Source of the DNA: Thiocapsa rosea
GTDB lineage: Bacteria > Pseudomonadota > Gammaproteobacteria > Chromatiales > Chromatiaceae
NCBI RefSeq assembly: GCF_003634315.1
Contig: NZ_RBXL01000001.1
Span: forward strand, 5,498,501-5,562,500
DNA length: 64,000 bases
Reading direction: 5' to 3'
Numbering within the stretch: position 1 is the stretch's first letter; each line of letters starts with the position of its first letter. The translations under genes were made by a program, and so were the position numbers. This document shows, in pieces, positions 1 to 9,016 of this stretch. The notes under the pieces were generated by a model. The model ran no database searches, was not told the DNA's origin, and saw nothing but the letters and a program-made list of their open reading frames with translations.

Positions 1-417
1 CGGAGCAATCTGAACGTCCTGACCTATCGTGAGTGATCCCTTATAACAGGAGAACTGACATCCAGGCTGTATCGTCGTTCGGCTTCCGATGCTCAGTGAA
101 CCACCGTCACCCGTCTCGATGATACATCCCCGGTTGATGTAGACTTCGTCGCTAATCCGAACCTTCGTATCACGCCCTCTCGAAAAAAGAATGACGCCAT
201 CCCCGATGAAAACGTGCTGGCCCAAGATGAGAGTGGAATGCGAAAGGAGCGCCGACGGGGCGATATAGCCGGCTACTCCCAAACGCGCGAGGCGATGCCG
301 CCCCTTATAACCCGGGTAAGCCCATCCAGCAATCCCGGAGGCCAACCGTCCGAAAAAACTCCGACCCGCAAGCCTCATCCAGAAACGTCCCCAAGGTTCC
401 CGTACTCGTAACGCCAT
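1..417 (-). CDS. Hexapeptide-repeat (left-handed beta-helix) acyltransferase, 3' end outside window
   Basis: Reading the minus strand from an ATG at 415-417 gives 139 codons without a stop, running off the left edge. After a basic N-terminus (MALRVREPWGRFW) come repeated hexapeptide-type units such as ILGQHVFIGDGVIL, VRISDEVYINRGC, LSIGSRTTIQPGC and LTIGQDVQIAP, the pattern of left-handed beta-helix O-acetyltransferases (the WbbJ, WcaF and serine acetyltransferase superfamily). These use acetyl-CoA to acetylate sugars in the cytoplasm. In this glycan locus a sugar O-acetyltransferase is the likely role; the acceptor cannot be told. No signal peptide or membrane segment is seen in the visible part. 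The catalytic His region probably lies beyond the edge. Confidence 0.8.
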   Translation of the reverse strand, partial: MALRVREPWGRFWMRLAGRSFFGRLASGIAGWAYPGYKGRHRLARLGVAGYIAPSALLSHSTLILGQHVFIGDGVILFSRGRDTKVRISDEVYINRGCIIETGDGGSLSIGSRTTIQPGCQFSCYKGSLTIGQDVQIAP

Positions 418-991
418 ATTGCCTCCCTAAACCATCAAAACACGTGCTCGCTATCCGAGGACGATTGAAGTTACCTCCGCGTAAATTCGTCCAGCTAAAA
501 GCTCCCGGCCCCTCCGAGCGACACTTACCTCTCAAGATACGAATCGAGAAGGCAGGCAAAGTTGCGGAAGCCGGTTAGCGCAGCGTAACCCGAAGTTCGT
601 CCGATCGACAGCCTTTGAGCTTCGGCTTGCGGCGTGCAGGCCTCCCCAAACGTACACCTTCAGCGAGCCATAGGCGTAGGCGGAACGCTCCTACACTGCC
701 GAGAAAGTCGAGATGACCGCCGTAGCCGCGAGCCCTAACCAAACCGCAATACTCTCCAGATTGCAGAACGCATACTGATTCGATTCCCATCCCCACCAGC
801 TCCGATCACGGGTGTCCATCAGACGCTCGAAGCCGTGATCGTCGGCGGTCGGTTAGTCCGCAGAACGCATCCGTGCGGCCAAGGTACAATGCCAGAGCTT
901 CCATAACACTCTCCTGCTCGCAATAAAACCGCGACGAAAGTCCTACCTCGGTTCCTCATTGCTCAAGGATGCACAAATCAGAGGTCCATCA
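418..991. other. Intergenic, no gene recognised
   Basis: There is no open frame here with recognisable protein content. Short frames on the minus strand have no family features. The stretch ends at the CTAG target site of the IS1182-type element. It would contain the promoter of the minus-strand acyltransferase, but I see no clear -35/-10 pair. Confidence 0.5.
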
Positions 992-1299
992 CTAGCAGCC
1001 TGTCGGACTTGACCTTCGCGATGACCTGAATCGGAGTCTCGAGGGTCGCGTGTTGCGCATAAGAGACGCTTTTTGGATGAAAGGTGAGGTCTTCCTGACC
1101 TTTCCCCTTGCTGCGGGTCCAACGCGGCCATGGGCCGCAAGTTCCACGTCAGGCACACTAGGGTCCATCTGTTTTGGACGTTGTCCAGACCGTTAATGAG
1201 GAACTGACGAAACCCCCTCACGGGTTTGATGATGCCGAACACCGGTTCGACGGTTTGTTTGCACAGGGCATAGGTCGCCCGGCCAGCCCTTTTAAGGTG

Positions 1300-2673
1300 T
1301 CATTTTGTGTTCGGCTCTATGCCGGCGAGTAATCTAGCGGTTGAGACATGTGTGTGACCTTTGTATTTCGTGCGCGGGATGGGCGGTTTTTTCGGGCCGC
1401 GCGGACTCTTCCGGAGTTTGTGTAAATCCACGAATTGCGCCAAGCGCAGCAAACACTCGGTCAGCTGCTCCGTAGTCGCGTGTACAAATGGCGCCCATTC
1501 GTGTTCCGGCACGGCGATCGTCAGACCCGTCATCGTGGTCGCAATCTCACCCGCGAGATAGAACTGCGACACGGTCTGATCGATGTCCCGGGTCGGGTGG
1601 GCCGCGCGCAACGCGGCCATCACGACGGCATAGAGATTGAACGCGACCAGTGCCAAGCAAAAGCCGAAGAGCGCGGCCTGCGGATAGCCCAACGCGGCGA
1701 TCTCGGAATGGAGGTGTTTCTCGAGTTTTTGAAAGGCCGTCTCGATACCCCAGCGCATCCGATACAAGGCCGCAATCGTCGGGGCGTCAGCGACCGCAGA
1801 CGGTAAATTGGTCAACAGGACGAGCTTCGTATCGCCATTGCGGGTCGGCGTCTTCAGATTGACGGTGATGCGGCGCAGCGCCCGGGTCTCGCCGCTCGTG
1901 GACGTCAATTGAACGGCTTGGTCGTACACGTCGCCACTCGCCGAAGCGCCAATAAATCTAAATTTTTCCAATGGCTTGGCGACGAGGTTGCTATGCTGGC
2001 GAATAATGAAGAAGGCTTGCTTACGGTGGATCTCGAACAGAAATTGCGAAACGCAAAAATTCCGGTCTGCCAGCCAGACATCATTCGCTTCGACCGTGGG
2101 GATCACCGCATCCAGCAACGCGCGCTCCTGGGTATGGCCATCGGCACAGAGAACGACCGTTACGGCAATGTCCAGTTGTGGATCGAAGACAACCAACGAT
2201 TTCCCCGGCAAGGGGCCGGCGGTCGTCGCGCGCAGCGGTTTCAGGCGATGTTCGCTGGCAGCCAGGCAGTTGCCATCCAGGTACTTCAGTCGATATCCGG
2301 GCAGTAACGAAGGACGCGCTCCGTTCATCGCGAGGATCATGTCCCGCGCCTCCAGCGCGATCTCGCCGACCAGTGCTTGGGAGGTGGTCAGTTCGACCCC
2401 TTGCAATTTTGCATAGACGGCGACGATGGAGGCCGCGATGTTGGCCTGTCGATACGCTGCGTGAACGCTTGCTTGGGTCCTGCACACGACTTGCAGCATC
2501 AGCCCGACGAGCGACGAGAACAGAATATTGCGTGTGTACTGAGTTTGGCGTGTCGCTTCGAACCAGCGGTCCAGTTTCTCGGGGTTCAGCAACCGCTCCA
2601 GCAGGACGCGCACCATGACGGTGGTCGGACTCTTCTCGACAAACTTCTGGAGGATTTCACCAAACATGGTCAA
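1300..2673 (-). CDS. IS4-family DDE transposase
   Basis: This 457-residue protein fills its IS. It has a DDE core: the segment VTVVLCADGHTQERAL, then NDVWLADRNFC, then LYRMRWGIETAFQKLEKH, which carries the Y-R-E signature of IS4-type enzymes. The ORF spans the element from tip to tip with no stop or frameshift, so it is probably functional. Transposition would be cut-and-paste in the cytoplasm on its own tips. It still carries a TGGGGTATCGAG sequence at the catalytic-Glu motif that looks like an unoccupied site for the serine-recombinase elements found elsewhere in the window. Confidence 0.9.
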   Translation of the reverse strand: MTMFGEILQKFVEKSPTTVMVRVLLERLLNPEKLDRWFEATRQTQYTRNILFSSLVGLMLQVVCRTQASVHAAYRQANIAASIVAVYAKLQGVELTTSQALVGEIALEARDMILAMNGARPSLLPGYRLKYLDGNCLAASEHRLKPLRATTAGPLPGKSLVVFDPQLDIAVTVVLCADGHTQERALLDAVIPTVEANDVWLADRNFCVSQFLFEIHRKQAFFIIRQHSNLVAKPLEKFRFIGASASGDVYDQAVQLTSTSGETRALRRITVNLKTPTRNGDTKLVLLTNLPSAVADAPTIAALYRMRWGIETAFQKLEKHLHSEIAALGYPQAALFGFCLALVAFNLYAVVMAALRAAHPTRDIDQTVSQFYLAGEIATTMTGLTIAVPEHEWAPFVHATTEQLTECLLRLAQFVDLHKLRKSPRGPKKPPIPRTKYKGHTHVSTARLLAGIEPNTK

Positions 2674-2704
2674 TCGGGCACGTGTGCAATGTTGAAGATC
2701 TTTA

Positions 2705-2744
2705 GATATTACAGTATGTTGCTAGATATTACAGTATGTTGCTA
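2705..2744. repeat. Two tandem 20-bp repeats in the IS4 subterminal region
   Basis: GATATTACAGTATGTTGCTA occurs twice head to tail, just inside the tip upstream of the transposase start. The AT-rich unit holds ATATTACAGTAT-like promoter-like sequence. It may be a transposase-binding or promoter duplication. Confidence 0.75.
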
Positions 2745-5498
2745 GCACCTTAAAAGGGCTGGTCGCCCGGCCTTTGGGTCTTGAGCCGTTGGGCCATGCG
2801 TTCGACCGGGGTCGCCTCGGCGGGCGGGGCCTGCGGGCTCTCGAAGCGCTCCGACCAATGGGGGTGTTGCTCGTCCCACTTGATCGCGATCGAAAGCTCG
2901 ATGCCGGCGCGTTCGCAGGCCGCCACATTGCCTTCGCTGAATTAGCCGGCATCGGCCAACAGCTGTTCCGCCCGGACGATCTCCTCCGGCAGGGCCTGCA
3001 GCTGTTCGAGCAGCGGGGCGAGTTGTTGCTTGTCGTTGGCCGCTTGCATGACCTGCGGGAGGAGCACCGGCATGGTCTCGGAATCGACCACCGCTTGGGC
3101 GTTGCAGCACGGCTCCAAGCCACCACCGGCGACGGGCACGATGCGGGCTTCTTCGTCGGTGAGGTTGATCTGGTCTACGGGACGCGGGTCGGGGGTGGGC
3201 GCCGTGGGTGGCTTACCGCCCGGTTGGCGTCCCGTGGCAGCCGCCTCGGTCGCGCGGGCGACGAGCTTGGATTCATGGTCGATATTGCGGCCGGAATAGC
3301 TGCCGGTGGCGTAACCGTAGATCAGAAGCGAGAGAAACAGTGCGGGCTGGTAGGGCACGCTGCCCCGCCCGGCGTAGGCCGGTTCCAGCGTGCCGAGATC
3401 CAGCCCCTCCACCACCTCGACCACGTTGCTCGCCAAGTGCCCTTCGGGCAGCAAAGCGTGCACCGAGGGCGGTCGCATAAAGGCAACATCACAAAGGATC
3501 GGACGGAAGTGGCTCATCGGCTCAGGCCCCCAAGTGTGCTGCGCTGATTCTACAGGGCGGCTCCGCCGCCCGACACAGGGAAAGTCCGACAGCCTTCTAG
3601 TACCCCGTTCCGCCTAATCTTGCGTAAGCATGATCGTAGGAGTATTTCTTAAGGCTGGCTATCAGGAGAGACTCCCTATGATCAAGTATGTTGTACGGCT
3701 CACCGAAGAGGAACGGACGGCGCTCACGGAGGTGATCGGTAAAGGCAAGGCGGCGGCCCGGAAGATCAAACATGCAAACGTGCTGCTCAAGCTCGATGCC
3801 GATGGGCCGGGTTGGAGCGATGTGCAAGCCGCGGACGCCTTCGACTGCAGCCTGCGCACGGTCTTCAGCATCCGACAACGCTTTGTCGAGGCCGGCTTGG
3901 AGGCGGCACTGGAACGCAAGGAGCGAGAACACCCGCCGCGTGAACGGATTCTGGACGGCGCGGGCGAGGCGCAGCTGCTGCGCATCGCCTGCTCGGCGCC
4001 TCCCGAAGGACAGGCACGCTGGACCCTCGCGCTGTTGGCCGACAGCCTCGTCGAGTTGAAGGTCGTGGAGGCCATCTCGCCGCAAACCGTCATGCGCACG
4101 CTTAAAAAAACGCTCTGAAACCGCACCTGCGCACCTGCTGGGTGATTCCGCCCGAGCACAACGCCGAGTTTGTGGCCTGCATGGAAGACGTGCTGGAGGT
4201 CTATCACCGTCCTTACGATCCACAGCGCCCGGTGATCTGCCTCGACGAGCAGCCGACCCAGCTGATCGGCGAAACCCGCATGCCGATTCCGCTGCAACCC
4301 GGGCAGCCGCAACGCTACGACTACGAATACGAACGCATCGGCACCGCCAACAACTTCATGATCGTCGAACCCTTGGCCGGCTGGCGCAAGGTCAGCGTCC
4401 GCGCCACCAAAACCGCACTCGATCTCGCGCATGAGATCAAGGAATTGTTGGATCGCTGTTCATACTACCCCCTGGCTGTTTTGCGGTCGTCGAAAAGATC
4501 CGGAGTCGGTTCTGAAACCTTGATTCTCAATCCCTTACGGTTGCCTTGCGAGACATGGATGGCCTCGAGCTCGCCACGCTTGACACGCTGCAACACGGTT
4601 TGGCGCGACACGCCGAGCCGGCGCATGGCCTCGACGATGGGGACAAAGCCTTCGGGCGCCTCGCCGGCGAAGTGCGCGCGCAAGGCCGCGGTGATCACGA
4701 TGCGCCAGGGCGCGCCCGGCGTGACCTGCTCTCCGGCGATGAGCCCGTCGTTGAGCTGACGGTGCAGGGTCGAGGGCGCGACCCCGAGGACGGCGGCGGC
4801 GTCCCGGATGGTCAGGGGCTCGCCGCAGACGGGCTGTGCCGGCGGCACGAAGCAGGGAATGCCCCAGTGGGTGCGCAGGCTGCCGACGCGGTTGACGGTG
4901 AAGGGTAAGCCGGTGGCCGTGGTGCGCTGCTGGCGATTGAGTACGCCGGCGATGACGGCGTCCGGATAATACGCGGCCAAGCGGCGAATGAGCGCCACGG
5001 TGTCCTCGTCGGTGCGGACCGTGGCCGCGCGGGTGCGCGGCAACGCGATGCTGAGATCGCTGATCAAGCCGCCATGCCACCGCAGGGTGACGTGCACCGC
5101 GTGCGCGTCCTTGTCGTGCGTGACCAGAACCTCTTCGAGGAGGGCACGCAACAGCTCCTTGCGGTCGCGATCGCTGGTGGAAGGCGCTGACCAAACCGCT
5201 TCCAAATCCTCGGCCAAGTCGAGCAGGGCCTCGCGCTCGGCCGCGCAGAGCGCCTCTGGATGTTGCTGCTCGGCGCGCTGCAACTGCTGCTCGGCGGCCT
5301 GCACGGCGTGTAGGGCGCTCTCCCAAGCCGCTTCCAAGCCGCGGGCGACCAGGCGATTGTCGGGGTCGACGTTCTGATAGCGGCGCTGCGCCAGCTGTGC
5401 CTGATAGCGCGCCTGCTCGAGCTGATGCTGCCATTGCACGCGGGCGGCCTGCGCGGCGCTGTCGCCGGCCTCGGCCGCATCCAAGGCTGCTTGATCGG

Positions 5499-7382
5499 GT
5501 CGGGCTGACGGGATTGCGCCCGTCAGCCCTCCCACACCACCGGACATGCGGTTTTCCGCATCCGGCGGTTGAGCCCAGCGGGCTTAGCCCGCAAGCGTCC
5601 ACGGTAGAGTGAATCCGTGTCGATTCAGTGTTGCGGTTTTCAATGCTTGGTTGACGACGATATGACGCGCCATGAACCAGGCACCGCGCCGACAGCCGGC
5701 CACCCCGAGCGCACGTCCGCGCACGCCGAGGCGCCGCAGCGCGTTGAACCGTCCGTGGCGATCGTGCCAGCGCAGCCAGAAGCATTTGCGCATATGCCGC
5801 CTGACCCAACCCGACAGGGCGTGGACCTCGCGGCGCCAGTTGGCGTAGCCGAAATAGTTCCACCATCCGGTGACATAGCGTTGCCACTGTTCACGCAGTT
5901 GCTCGCTGGTGAGGCTTTGCCGGGCGTCCCAGAGTTCGCGCACCCGATCCTTAAACCGCTCGATGGCCTTCGGCGCCGGACTCACCTGTCCACCGGGGTG
6001 GATGCGAAAGCCCAGCAGCGCGCTCTCCTCGGTACGGCGTGCGCCACTCTTGGTGGCGTTGACGTCCAAGTCCAGGTGCGTGTGCAGCCACCGCGTCAGG
6101 CGCTCCAGCACCCGCTCGGCGGCCCGTTCGCTGGCCACGAACACGGCGATGTCGTCGGCGTAGCGTACGAACGACAGGCCCCGCTGCTCCAGCTCCCGGT
6201 CCAGCACGTCGAGGTAGAGGTTGGCCAACAGCGGCGACAGCGGCCCGCCTTGCGGCGTGCCGCGGCTGCGCCGAATGTGCCGTCCATCGCCCTCGTCCAT
6301 CGGTGCGCGCAGGTAGCGCCCGATCAGCGTCATGATCCGCTTGTCGCTGATCCGCTGTCCCAGCAGGTGCATCAGGCGGTCGTGGTTGACCTGGTCGAAA
6401 AAGCGCGCCAGATCAATATCCGCCACCCATTCCTTGCCGTCGGCCACGTACCCGCGTGCGGCCGTGACGGCGTCATGGGCCGAGCGTCCGGGGCGAAAGC
6501 CCCAGCTGTGCTCGCTCATGTCGCCATCGAAAGCCGCGCTCAGCACTTGGTGCAGGGCCTGCTGGATCAGCCGGTCCTGCACCGTGGGAATGCCCAGGCG
6601 GCGTGTCCCGCCGCCCGGCTTGGCAATGTCCACCGCGCGCACCGCCGCCGGGCGGTAATCGCCCCGAAGGAGCTTCTCCCGAATCACCGGCCAGTGGCAC
6701 TTGAGGTGGGCCTCGGTCTCGGCGATCCCTTTGCCGTCGACCCCGCCGGACCCGGCGTTGGCTTTCACCCCCGCCCAGGCCCGTTCCATGTTGACGGTGT
6801 CGAGCACCGCCTCCAGACTGATCTCAACCGTGTTGCTCATTGAACCCCTTCTTGCGTCTGTGCTCGCGATCACGGTTGACTTGATGAGCGCGGACCTCCC
6901 CCATGCGGGAATCCACCCGTTCGGTTCGGCTCGCCGTCCCGGTAGCTGCCGCAGTTGCAACGCCGAGTGCGTGTCGCCCATCTGCCCGCCTTCCGGATCG
7001 GATGCAGACTGTGGTTCTTTCGTGACTCTTCGGCCCTTCACTCCTCCCGACTTTCACCGGGCCTCAACGCTACTACGGCCTCTGCTGACTTCTGGACCGC
7101 TCTCACGGGCCAGATCTCCCCGAGTAAGAACATGTACTTTCGACCCGTGCCGCCAGGCTCTACCGGAGACGTCTTTCGGTGACGGTTGGATTTCGCGTTC
7201 CCTAGCACGCTCATCGCCCGCATCCGGCCTCGCTGCCTGTTCGTGTTCCTACGGTCGTGTCTTGGCTACACCCTGCTTTCAGCTTGGCCTCGCGGCGTCC
7301 ACCTTGGGTTTCGCTACGCTTCTCGTCACTCTTCGCGGTTACCTCCTTTCAGGTAACAAGTACATGCCCATGTCGGGCACAC
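5499..7382 (-). mobile_element. Group II intron inside the serine-recombinase gene
   Basis: The minus strand begins GTGTGCCCGAC (consensus GUGYG) at 7382. It carries a maturase gene, then a domain V hairpin at about 5537-5570 (AACCGCCGGATGCGG, GAAA-type loop, complementary arm). A domain VI stem (GGGCTGACGGG / CCCGTCAGCCC) follows, and the intron ends CCCGAC at 5499. Length is 1884 bp. The 3' boundary is chosen by analogy with the twintrons, which end in the same CCCGAC. Confidence 0.75.
5584..6840 (-). CDS. ltrA: Group II intron reverse transcriptase/maturase
   Basis: About 418 residues from ATG 6840 (MSNTVEISLEAVLDTVNMERAW), which has an AGAAGGGG ribosome site just upstream. Reverse-transcriptase blocks are clear: GIPTVQDRLIQQAL, GFRPGRSAHDAV, VADIDLARFFDQVNHDRLM, RGTPQGGPLSPLLAN and the active-site FVRYADDIAVF. 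A group II maturase-type C-terminus follows (VTGWWNYFGYAN). No HNH endonuclease is seen, so retrohoming would probably prime on nascent strands. The protein assists splicing and reverse splicing of its own intron RNA. Confidence 0.9.
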   Translation of the reverse strand: MSNTVEISLEAVLDTVNMERAWAGVKANAGSGGVDGKGIAETEAHLKCHWPVIREKLLRGDYRPAAVRAVDIAKPGGGTRRLGIPTVQDRLIQQALHQVLSAAFDGDMSEHSWGFRPGRSAHDAVTAARGYVADGKEWVADIDLARFFDQVNHDRLMHLLGQRISDKRIMTLIGRYLRAPMDEGDGRHIRRSRGTPQGGPLSPLLANLYLDVLDRELEQRGLSFVRYADDIAVFVASERAAERVLERLTRWLHTHLDLDVNATKSGARRTEESALLGFRIHPGGQVSPAPKAIERFKDRVRELWDARQSLTSEQLREQWQRYVTGWWNYFGYANWRREVHALSGWVRRHMRKCFWLRWHDRHGRFNALRRLGVRGRALGVAGCRRGAWFMARHIVVNQALKTATLNRHGFTLPWTLAG

Positions 7383-8568
7383 TAGGGCGGCGGGCTGGAC
7401 CGCCGCGAGGACGGCGGCGGCCACTGCCTGGTGGAGGCGCTGCCCGCCAACGCGCAGGCACGCCTCGCCGCGCCCGTTGGCGAGGTTGTCGCCGGGGCAG
7501 TCATAGGTCGGGGCGGCGTTGCGACCGCTGTAGGCCACCACCAGCTTGCGCCCGCAATGACCGCAGAGGGCGAGGCCCTGCAGCAGGGCCGCCCCTTCGC
7601 GCAGGGCGCCGCCGCCGTCGTGGCGGATCGGGCGGGTATTGGCGGCTAGGCGCACCTGATTGTCCTCGAAGGTCGCCCAGTCGATGAAGCCCTGGTGATG
7701 ATCATGCAGCACGACACTCCAATCCGCGCGTGGTAAGCGCTTGAGGCGTTTACGCACCTCGCCATGCTCGTCAATATAGCGCTCCTGGCGGGTTTTACCG
7801 TAGACGTAGGCGCCGGCATAGACCGGATTGGTGAGCACCTGGTGGATTTTCGTGTAGCTCGGCGTACCCCATTGAATGTCGCGGCACCCGCTCGCTTGCG
7901 TGGGGAAGGGCAGCGCCTCGCTGCGAAACCACAGCCAGACCCGCCGTGCCGAGCCCATCTCGGCGAAGCGCTCGAAGACGGCGCGGATCGCCCCGGTGAC
8001 CGCCGCGTCGGGGTGAAAACGGACCTCCCCGTCGGCCTCGCCCCACACCAGCCCGATGGGCAGACCCCGGCGCAGCTCCCCGCGCGCCGCCTTGTTGCGG
8101 ATACCGCCATTGAGGCGGGCACGCAGGACATGCAATTCCGCCTCGGACATGGTGCCCTTGAGGCCGAGCACGAGTCGATCGTTGAACAGCCCCGGGTGGT
8201 AGAGGCCGTCGGCATCGCCGATCAGCGTATCGGTCGTCCCGCACAGATCCAGCAGGCGGTACCAATCGGCATTGTTGCGGGCGAGTCGCGAGACCTCCAA
8301 GGCGAGCACGATCCCGACATGACCGAGCGCCACCTCGGCGGCAAGCTCGGCGAAGCCCGAGCGGGTGTTCAGGCCCGACCCGGAGAGGCCGAGATCCTGA
8401 TCGATCACCCGGATCTGCGCCGCCGGCCACCCGAGTTCTGCGGCGAAGGCCTGCAACTGATATTGCCGCGCGGTGGACTCGCGGTTGGATTCGACCTGTG
8501 CGCTGGTGGACTGGCGGATGTAGACCACCGCGAGACGCGCGCGATGCGAGGGCGTGATTTTGCCGAGC

Positions 8569-8743
8569 TCAGTCATCGGGATGCTCCTGCGGCTGTGGAG
8601 CACGCCGGGCCAGCACGATCCGGCGCATCAGACGCGCCAGCAGTGCGCGAACGCTCTGTTGCTGCTCGGGTCGGAGGGTCTCCCACGCCGGTACGGCCCC
8701 GGCAGGCGGTGGTGGCTGCAGGAAGGTCAACTGCTCGGGCATC
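8569..8743 (-). CDS. Small conserved ORF upstream of the serine recombinase
   Basis: A 57-residue frame from ATG 8743 (MPEQLTFLQPPPPAG) ends in the TGA overlapping the recombinase start. Its middle (WETLRPEQQQSVRALLARLMRRIVLARR) resembles the equivalent ORF of the other serine-recombinase elements (WSTLPPRQRERLIVLLSRLVEHRL), which supports it being real. Function is unknown. The position suggests a recombination directionality or regulatory partner, but that is inference. Confidence 0.55.
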
Positions 8744-9016
8744 GCTCGGCTCCTTCGGTGAGGTTGGCGCGGCCGACTCGGCGGCCTGCGCACGGCGAAG
8801 GAGCCCATTAACAACGCTGCGGAGCTGACGCAACTGCGTCACCGAGGCCAGCACCGCCGGACGCGGCGCGGGCGGGCCGTCGAGATCGGTCCAGGTGGCC
8901 GGAACGCGCAAGCGCGTCCCGTCCGGGAGCACCAGGACGAGCTTGAGTTCACCTTGGAGGGTGACGGCGCTGAAGACTTCAAGTGACTGGCCGTCAAAGG
9001 GATGGCGGGTACGCCG

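Larger units (their letters stand above)
1284..2761 (-). mobile_element. IS4-family insertion sequence, apparently intact
   Basis: The element has perfect 16-bp inverted tips (CAGCCCTTTTAAGGTG at 1284 and its complement ending at 2761). Ten-base direct repeats GTCGCCCGGC flank it (1274-1283 and 2762-2771). A 10-bp duplication fits the IS4 family. It is 1478 bp long with one transposase gene and sits inside the IS1182 transposase gene. Confidence 0.93.
1000..3517 (-). pseudogene. IS1182-type transposase, split and mutated
   Basis: The N-terminal part (2762-3517) starts MSHFRPILCDVAFMRPPS and contains the QPALFLSLLIYGYATGSYSGR segment typical of the family. An internal stretch appears deleted after that. 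A TAA stop (2942-2944) replaces the usual Tyr codon before FSEGNVAACERAGI. After the IS4 insertion, the C-terminus resumes with TYALCKQTVEPVFGIIKPVRGF near 1278 and continues to about 1000. The join over the duplicated target also looks one base out of frame. It cannot make an active DDE transposase. Family assignment is from recognised motifs. Confidence 0.8.
996..3596 (-). mobile_element. IS1182-family element, decayed and interrupted by an IS4-type IS
   Basis: The terminal inverted repeats are CAGCCTGTCGGACTT at 996 and, read inward from 3596, AAGGCTGTCGGACTT. Both ends abut CTAG (992-995 and 3597-3600), consistent with a 4-bp palindromic target duplication. Inside is a broken IS1182-type transposase on the minus strand. 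An IS4-type element at 1284-2761 splits it. A second, nearly identical left tip begins near 63898 in the same orientation. Confidence 0.8.
4465..8576 (-). pseudogene. Large serine recombinase, split by a group II intron
   Basis: The N-terminal exon starts at ATG 8576 (MTELGKITPSHRARLAVVYIRQST), with the catalytic Ser in the YIRQST motif. A resolvase core follows, then a recombinase domain and a zinc ribbon (CGHCGRKL ... YDCPG). It is cut after QPAAL at 7383. The C-terminal exon resumes at 5498 with a long helical region (WQHQLEQARYQAQLAQRRY). It ends in two excisionase-like HTH segments (LTIRDAAAVLGVAPSTLHRQL and VEAMRRLGVSRQTVLQRV). If the intron ends at the CCCGAC I identify, ligated exons are one base out of frame, so splicing may not restore the protein. 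Confidence 0.75.
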
